Assembly: GCA_051201605.1 (NCBI GenBank)
Contig: CP179201.1
Span: forward strand, 124,001 to 188,000
Source: CABZJG01 sp902512685
GTDB lineage: Bacteria > Pseudomonadota > Alphaproteobacteria > Rhodobacterales > Rhodobacteraceae
Length of the DNA: 64,000 nucleotides
Direction: 5' to 3'
Position numbers and translations under genes: made by a program. Below, piece after piece: positions 59,929-64,000 of this stretch (position 1 is its first letter; every line of letters begins with the position of its first letter). A model generated the notes under the pieces. It did not search any database. It worked only from the letters and a program-made list of their open reading frames with translations, and was not told the origin of the DNA.

Positions 59929-61314
59929 TTACGCTTTGATCTGCTTGTTTTCGCCCAGCGCTCCGTTGGCTTGTTCAATATCGCTTCGTTGCCACGAAAT
60001 TTCAACATAGGCGCCGGTGGGTTCGCCTTTGCTATCGTCAAAAATTTCCAGCGTTGAGCCATTTGCAAACTTAAGTTCTGCGCCGGTTCTTTCCAACAAA
60101 GTCTTGGCTATGAAAAGTCCCAATCCCATGCCCTCATAGGCCGGCCGTTTTGCGCTATCGTTTTCCAGCTTTCTGTCCCGCATAAAGGGATCTCCGATGC
60201 GTCCGATCACATGCACCGGATATCCCGGGCCATTGTCCATAATCCGTACCTTGACCTCAGTTGCGCTCCAGATGGTTTCGACCCAGACCTGTGAATGCGC
60301 AAAATCCACAGCATTTTGTACCATATTGCGAAGCCCGTGAATGATTTCAGGTCGCCGCAGCACCAAAGGTTGTGCAAGGCTGGACATATCATTGGACCGA
60401 GAGGCCATTTCAATATCTATACCGCGGTCCTGATGGGGCTCGGCGGCTTCGCGAATAACTTCGCTGAATGGGGCACTGTGCAGATACAGGTCATCTTTGC
60501 CGGTCCTGCCCATAGATTGCAAAATATCGCGGCAACGATCGGCCTGTTCGCGGATCAATTCAGCATCTTCACAAAGTTCTGGCCGGTCGGATAATTCCTC
60601 CATCAGTTCCGAACTCACCAGTTTAATGGTGGCCAAGGGCGTGCCCAACTCGTGGGCAGCGGCGGCGACCACCCCGCCCAAATCGGTCAGCTTTTGTTCA
60701 CGCGCCAGTGCCATTTGGGTGGCTACCACCGCTTCGCCCATGGCGTTCATTTCATTATTAACACGGCGTGAATAGACACTTAAAAATACCAATGCGATGA
60801 CAATTGCAGTCCAGTTTCCGAAAATGAAAATATCAGGAATACGCAAAATAAACCCTTGATCAGTGTGCAGTGGAAGGTGATAGTTGGCCAAGATCGTCAC
60901 CAAGGCAATGGCCGTACCCCCCAAAATCAGTAGAGATCTTAGTTTTAGCACATTTGCCGCCACCGCCACCGGCGCCAGCAGCAAAATACTAAACGGATTA
61001 TGCAATCCTCCGGTCAAAAAAAGCAAAAAGCTAAGTTGTAAAAGATCAAACAAGATCATCATCATGTTTTCAAATTCTGACAATCGTTTGGTTTCGGGAA
61101 AACTGAACATGGCCAAAAGGTTTCCCCCAATGGACACACCGATTGCCAATAGGCACAGTGCCAATTCAAGTTGCAAATTATAAAGCTGTATGGCCGTAAA
61201 AATCGCGATCACCTGACCGGCAATGGCAATCCAGCGCAGCAAAATTAATGTTCGCAGCCGGATCCAGTTTCCACGCTTTTGTTGGAACAACAGGTTTAGA
61301 TTCGTATCTGTCAT
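59929..61314 (-). CDS. regB: redox-sensing histidine kinase RegB/PrrB
   Basis: RegB senses the aerobic electron-transport state and phosphorylates RegA. The 461-residue protein has six hydrophobic segments in the first 185 residues. The ubiquinone-binding heptad GGLHNPF is at residues 102-108. The H-box is AAAAHELGTPLATIKLVSSE with His221, and the redox-active cysteine is Cys261 in ADRCRDILQSMGR. The ATPase domain has IIHGLRNMVQNAVDFA, MDNGPGYP and YEGMGLGLFIAKTLLERTGA. Start ATG 61314 (MTDTNLNLLFQQKRGNWIRL) matches the family; the open frame extends 58 codons further through the senC promoter region. Divergent from senC. Confidence 0.93.
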   Translation of the reverse strand: MTDTNLNLLFQQKRGNWIRLRTLILLRWIAIAGQVIAIFTAIQLYNLQLELALCLLAIGVSIGGNLLAMFSFPETKRLSEFENMMMILFDLLQLSFLLFLTGGLHNPFSILLLAPVAVAANVLKLRSLLILGGTAIALVTILANYHLPLHTDQGFILRIPDIFIFGNWTAIVIALVFLSVYSRRVNNEMNAMGEAVVATQMALAREQKLTDLGGVVAAAAHELGTPLATIKLVSSELMEELSDRPELCEDAELIREQADRCRDILQSMGRTGKDDLYLHSAPFSEVIREAAEPHQDRGIDIEMASRSNDMSSLAQPLVLRRPEIIHGLRNMVQNAVDFAHSQVWVETIWSATEVKVRIMDNGPGYPVHVIGRIGDPFMRDRKLENDSAKRPAYEGMGLGLFIAKTLLERTGAELKFANGSTLEIFDDSKGEPTGAYVEISWQRSDIEQANGALGENKQIKA

Positions 61315-61408
61315 CGCCCTGGCACCTTTTTCAACATATTGTGACTTGTTCTTAGGCCGCATCATGCTACCAATCAACGCGATAGGAAAGCCCATTAGGA
61401 TTTGAAGC

Positions 61409-62044
61409 ATGACCCGTTCTTTAGCCATTCTTGCCGCCGCTGTTTTGGCGTGCCTATTGCTGGTCACTTGGATCGCCAGCCTGGGCATATGGCCATTTGC
61501 ATCCCGCTTAGATGATCAATTTGCCATTTGCCGTAGCAGCACGGTTGCCGGCGGTGTTGGCCAGATTGGTGGTCCATTTAATTTGCTCGATAGCAATGGA
61601 AAAACCGTCAGCGATACAGATGTAATCACCGAGCCATCACTGGTGTATTTTGGCTATACATTCTGCCCGGATGTCTGTCCGATGGACGCTGTAAGAAATG
61701 CAGAAGCCGTTGATGTGCTGGAAGAAAATGGGCAAATGGTCACCCCTGTATTTATCTCAATAGACCCCAAGAGGGACACGCCAGAGGTCATTGGGGATTA
61801 TGCCGAGGCAGTCCATCCACGTATGGTTGGTCTGACAGGATCGGCCGAGCAAGTCAAAGCGGCAAGCCGCGCCTATCGCACCTATTACAAAGCCCATGAC
61901 AGTAGCGACGAATACTATCTGGTGGACCACTCAACCATGACCTATCTGGTGCTGCCAGAACATGGGGTTGTTGAGTTTTTTCGCCGCGATGCCAGCCCCG
62001 AGGCTATGGCAGAAAAATCGGCATGTTTTATTGATAAAATATAG
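61409..62044 (+). CDS. senC: SCO1/SenC family copper chaperone (PrrC)
   Basis: Membrane-anchored periplasmic protein that helps build the CuA site of cytochrome c oxidase and influences RegB signalling. The 211-residue product has one N-terminal anchor (LAILAAAVLACLLLVTWIAS). The thioredoxin-like domain has the copper ligands Cys86 and Cys90 in GYTFCPDVCPMDAVRN and the third ligand His in YYLVDHSTMTYL. SISIDPKRDTPEV-like sequence is present (ISIDPKRDTPEVIGDYA). It lies between regB and regA, the order seen in Rhodobacter and relatives. Confidence 0.92.
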   Translation: MTRSLAILAAAVLACLLLVTWIASLGIWPFASRLDDQFAICRSSTVAGGVGQIGGPFNLLDSNGKTVSDTDVITEPSLVYFGYTFCPDVCPMDAVRNAEAVDVLEENGQMVTPVFISIDPKRDTPEVIGDYAEAVHPRMVGLTGSAEQVKAASRAYRTYYKAHDSSDEYYLVDHSTMTYLVLPEHGVVEFFRRDASPEAMAEKSACFIDKI

Positions 62045-62071
62045 GAATCTGCACAGGATTGTTTGACCCTG

Positions 62072-62100
62072 TTGACAAACAACATTAGATACCAATTTGT
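62072..62100 (+). promoter_or_regulatory. candidate promoter of regA
   Basis: TTGACA (62072-62077) with a 17-nt spacer to ATTTGT (62095-62100). The same -35 and -10 pair with the same spacing occurs before mclA. It lies in the 82-nt gap after senC and gives a short leader before GTG 62127. Confidence 0.35.
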
Positions 62101-62126
62101 ATAAGAGAGCTTTTAAGGGGGTTCTG

Positions 62127-62681
62127 GTGTCTGAAAAAGTACTGCAAGAGTTAGGTCCTGATCCATCTTTGTTATTGGTTGACGATGATGAACCGTTTTT
62201 GCGCCGACTGGCCAAGGCGATGGAAAAACGCGGCTTTACCGTTGAAACAGCAGGCTCTGTTGCGGCAGGCCGGGCGATTTCAACAGCGCGCCCGCCCGCC
62301 TATGCGGTGATTGATCTGCGTTTGCAAGACGGCAATGGTTTGGATGTGGTTGAGGTGCTGCGCACCAAGCGCCCCGATTGCCGCGTTGTGGTGCTGACAG
62401 GCTATGGCGCCATTGCCACCGCCGTGGCTGCGGTGAAAATCGGCGCCACCGATTATCTCAGCAAACCGGCCGATGCCACCGATATTACCAACGCCCTGTT
62501 GGCCACTGGTGATGACCTGCCGCCGCCGCCGGAAAACCCGATGAGCGCCGACCGCGTTCGGTGGGAACATATCCAGCGTGTCTATGAGCTGTGTGATCGC
62601 AATGTGTCCGAAACCGCACGCCGGCTCAACATGCACCGCCGCACATTGCAGCGCATATTGGCCAAGCGCAGCCCACGGTAA
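62127..62681 (+). CDS. regA: redox response regulator RegA/PrrA
   Basis: RegA is the global regulator of respiration, carbon and nitrogen fixation genes in response to redox. The 184-residue protein has a receiver domain with the acidic pair in LLLVDDDEPF and phosphoacceptor Asp63 in AVIDLRLQDGNG, Lys in DYLSKPADATD, a proline-rich linker (DDLPPPPENP), and the Fis-type HTH NVSETARRLNMHRRTLQRIL, which is almost invariant across RegA proteins. The start is GTG 62127 with AAGGGG 6 nt upstream. Its GC content is higher than its surroundings, as is usual for this conserved gene. Confidence 0.94.
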   Translation: MSEKVLQELGPDPSLLLVDDDEPFLRRLAKAMEKRGFTVETAGSVAAGRAISTARPPAYAVIDLRLQDGNGLDVVEVLRTKRPDCRVVVLTGYGAIATAVAAVKIGATDYLSKPADATDITNALLATGDDLPPPPENPMSADRVRWEHIQRVYELCDRNVSETARRLNMHRRTLQRILAKRSPR

Positions 62682-62706
62682 AACTGTAAATTCCCACGTC
62701 GGTATT

Positions 62707-62725
62707 GCGTCAGTATCGCGTCAGT
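62707..62725. repeat. tandem 8-bp repeat downstream of regA
   Basis: GCGTCAGT at 62707-62714 and again at 62718-62725, an 11-bp period, so both copies face the same side of the helix. It sits 26 nt after the regA stop in a 242-nt region (62682-62923) with no gene. It could be a binding site for the downstream promoter. Confidence 0.4.
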
Positions 62726-62923
62726 TTGACGGTGGTGCGAAAATTGACCGAAATTCGGCTCTAACGCTGGGTAAAATCACCTCGGATATGGGGCGTTAAC
62801 CCCGTCATTTAAATCAGTCTTTTCACCGTTCTGCGGTCTAGCCATTTTGTTTTTTACAAAACTGGCTTAATACTACGCGAGTGAGGGCTAATAGCGGTAC
62901 AGGGATTTACAGGAAACAGCGCG

Positions 62924-63526
62924 ATGGGTTTTGATATTAGGTGTACATGTGGGCGCTGCGCGATTTCATTGCGCCCTGCCTTCCCGCAGCTAAGTTTGCT
63001 TTGCGGGTGCGAAGATTGCCGGCAGGCTTTGGCATGGGGCGCCGCGCAGGGTGGCCGTTCTGCGGACCCGTTGCCGCATTTATTCCATATCTGCTCGGAC
63101 ATCACCAATGTTCAAGGGCTTGAGTTTATGCAGCCTGTACAGCTTCGCGGCGAAGCAAAATCAACACGGGTTTATTGCACCACTCGCTATGCTGTGCTTG
63201 CCGTGGATCACCCGGGCTATCAAGACCACGTGTTCATGTTTTTCAAGGGCCACTGTGACACCTCGAGCGATCTGACTTTAAAGCCTTCAGCCGCCATTTA
63301 TATGAACGATTATCGTGACAAATCGATACCCGATATTCCGGCGGACATTCCCGTATTGCAAAGCTTTCAAGACCCAAAGGACCAAAAACGGTTTAGCGCG
63401 TTGCCTGCTGTTCGTGATAGTTTTCGTATGCCTGCTGAGCCGGCGGAAGGACAAAGCCTTCGTGAATTGATCCCAAATATGCAACCGCTGAGGGTTTTGA
63501 ACCTTGCCAAAGGCGCTGCTGTTTAA
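62924..63526 (+). CDS. GFA/DUF6151-like cysteine-rich protein
   Basis: A 200-residue cytoplasmic protein with the zinc-binding pattern of the glutathione-dependent formaldehyde-activating (GFA/Mss4-like) family: CTCGRCAI near residue 8 and CGCEDCRQA near residue 28. The rest (VYCTTRYAVLAVDHPGYQ, FMFFKGHCDTSSDLTLKPSA) resembles DUF6151 proteins. The true GFA family has a longer cysteine set, so enzymatic activity is doubtful. AGGAAACAG precedes the ATG. The gene converges on the acetyltransferase. Confidence 0.72.
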   Translation: MGFDIRCTCGRCAISLRPAFPQLSLLCGCEDCRQALAWGAAQGGRSADPLPHLFHICSDITNVQGLEFMQPVQLRGEAKSTRVYCTTRYAVLAVDHPGYQDHVFMFFKGHCDTSSDLTLKPSAAIYMNDYRDKSIPDIPADIPVLQSFQDPKDQKRFSALPAVRDSFRMPAEPAEGQSLRELIPNMQPLRVLNLAKGAAV

Positions 63527-63542
63527 AGGCGATTTGACAGGA

Positions 63543-64000
63543 TCAAACGGTCCGCTTTTTCCGGATCCGATCCACAAGTGTGCCGTCTGACAGGGGGATG
63601 CCCCGCAGCCTGCTGTAATCGGTAAAACCAAGCGATGTGTAAAACGCAAGGCCCCCCTGATTGTCGGCGCGGATGGTGGCATCAATGCAGCGCGCGCCCG
63701 CGCTTTGGGCGGCGGCGAGGGTTTGCGCAAAAAGCGCCTTGCCAATACCGCGCCCTTGAAAATCTGCATTCACAAAGCTGGCGATCATTGCCCAATCAGC
63801 GGGCAAGCTGTCCGGCCCGGGCCAGTTTGGGTCGCTCCACTCTAGCGATTGAAACCCGGCGATTTGGCCGCCGACCTCGGCCACAAAGCAGCTGATGGTC
63901 AAAGGCGGCGCAAGATAATGGTTGAGCAGGCGCTCTCCATCGAAAGGGTGTAAATGGGCGGTGTTGCCGCCTGTCTTAATAATCTGGTTGAGCAGCGCGG
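63543..64000 (-). CDS. GNAT family N-acetyltransferase (5' end outside window)
   Basis: The minus-strand frame ending at 63543 continues without a stop to the right edge, so about 152 residues are visible and the start lies beyond. It reads NQIIKTGGNTAHLHPFDGER, then SCFVAEVGGQIAGFQSLEW, the acetyl-CoA-binding motif A DFQGRGIGKALFAQTLAAA, and AFYTSLGFTDYSRLRGIPLS. This is a typical RimI/phosphinothricin-acetyltransferase-like GNAT. The acceptor substrate cannot be inferred. An internal TTG at 63902 is inside the conserved domain and is not the start. Confidence 0.85.
   Translation of the reverse strand, partial: ALLNQIIKTGGNTAHLHPFDGERLLNHYLAPPLTISCFVAEVGGQIAGFQSLEWSDPNWPGPDSLPADWAMIASFVNADFQGRGIGKALFAQTLAAAQSAGARCIDATIRADNQGGLAFYTSLGFTDYSRLRGIPLSDGTLVDRIRKKRTV

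Noticed and set aside
63543..63902. Short 119-residue acetyltransferase
   Set aside because: The frame continues upstream to the window edge with family-like residues, so the gene is longer and partial.

Overview
The window looks like a chromosomal segment of a marine alphaproteobacterium of the Rhodobacterales (Roseobacter group, probably a lower-GC pelagic lineage). The basis is the redox regulators RegB/RegA with SenC, an alphaproteobacterial rimP-nusA-infB operon behind an attenuator-like leader, the addB-addA-trxA run, and several ABC and TRAP uptake systems. No rRNA, tRNA, CRISPR array or complete insertion sequence was seen. Species assignment is inference; no search was possible.

Layout. 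1-1054: 5' part of dnaE on the minus strand. 1280-11771: xanthine dehydrogenase (xdhABC) running without gaps into a BMP-type nucleoside/purine ABC importer, then, after a terminator, an FAD oxidoreductase; together a likely purine uptake and oxidation module. 11844-13111: small genes (unknown 85-residue protein, NrtS-type nitrate/nitrite transporter, DUF3833 lipoprotein). 13245-18715: promoter, leader with terminator hairpin, then rimP, nusA, ylxR-L7Ae and infB. 18765-24105: mutT-argJ-peptidylprolyl isomerase on the minus strand, divergent from secA.

24158-35627 is a serine-cycle island. A minus-strand operon reads sgaA, mtkA, mtkB, hprA, ppc, glyA. Divergent from it are an unusual LuxR-type regulator and then mclA and gck. 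Together these encode most of the cycle: glycine to serine, hydroxypyruvate, glycerate, phosphoglycerate, and from PEP to oxaloacetate, malate, malyl-CoA and then glyoxylate plus acetyl-CoA. Malate dehydrogenase and enolase are not here, nor are C1 oxidation genes. Both promoter regions carry paired GTAAAATT-like motifs about two helical turns apart.

35619-42319: trxA, addA, addB. 42455-54423: a myo-inositol module (iolG, class II aldolase, iolB, iolC, iolD; divergent iolE and a second oxidoreductase; a LacI repressor; a sugar ABC importer). Two near-identical palindromic operators with core TTGCAACCGGTTGCAA lie in its two divergent promoters. 54517-57153: TRAP permease genes without a binding protein, plus an FAH-family hydrolase. 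57154-59350 looks like a scar zone: orphan terminator, catalytically dead serine-recombinase-like protein, small lipoprotein, nested palindromes and a frameshifted aminotransferase remnant.

59330-64000: tsaE, regB, divergent senC and regA, a GFA-like cysteine protein and a GNAT acetyltransferase that runs off the window. From memory of other roseobacters, tsaE and addB usually lie close together with two sugar-activation genes between them. Here about 17 kb of catabolic genes and debris separate them, which suggests insertion or replacement at this site.
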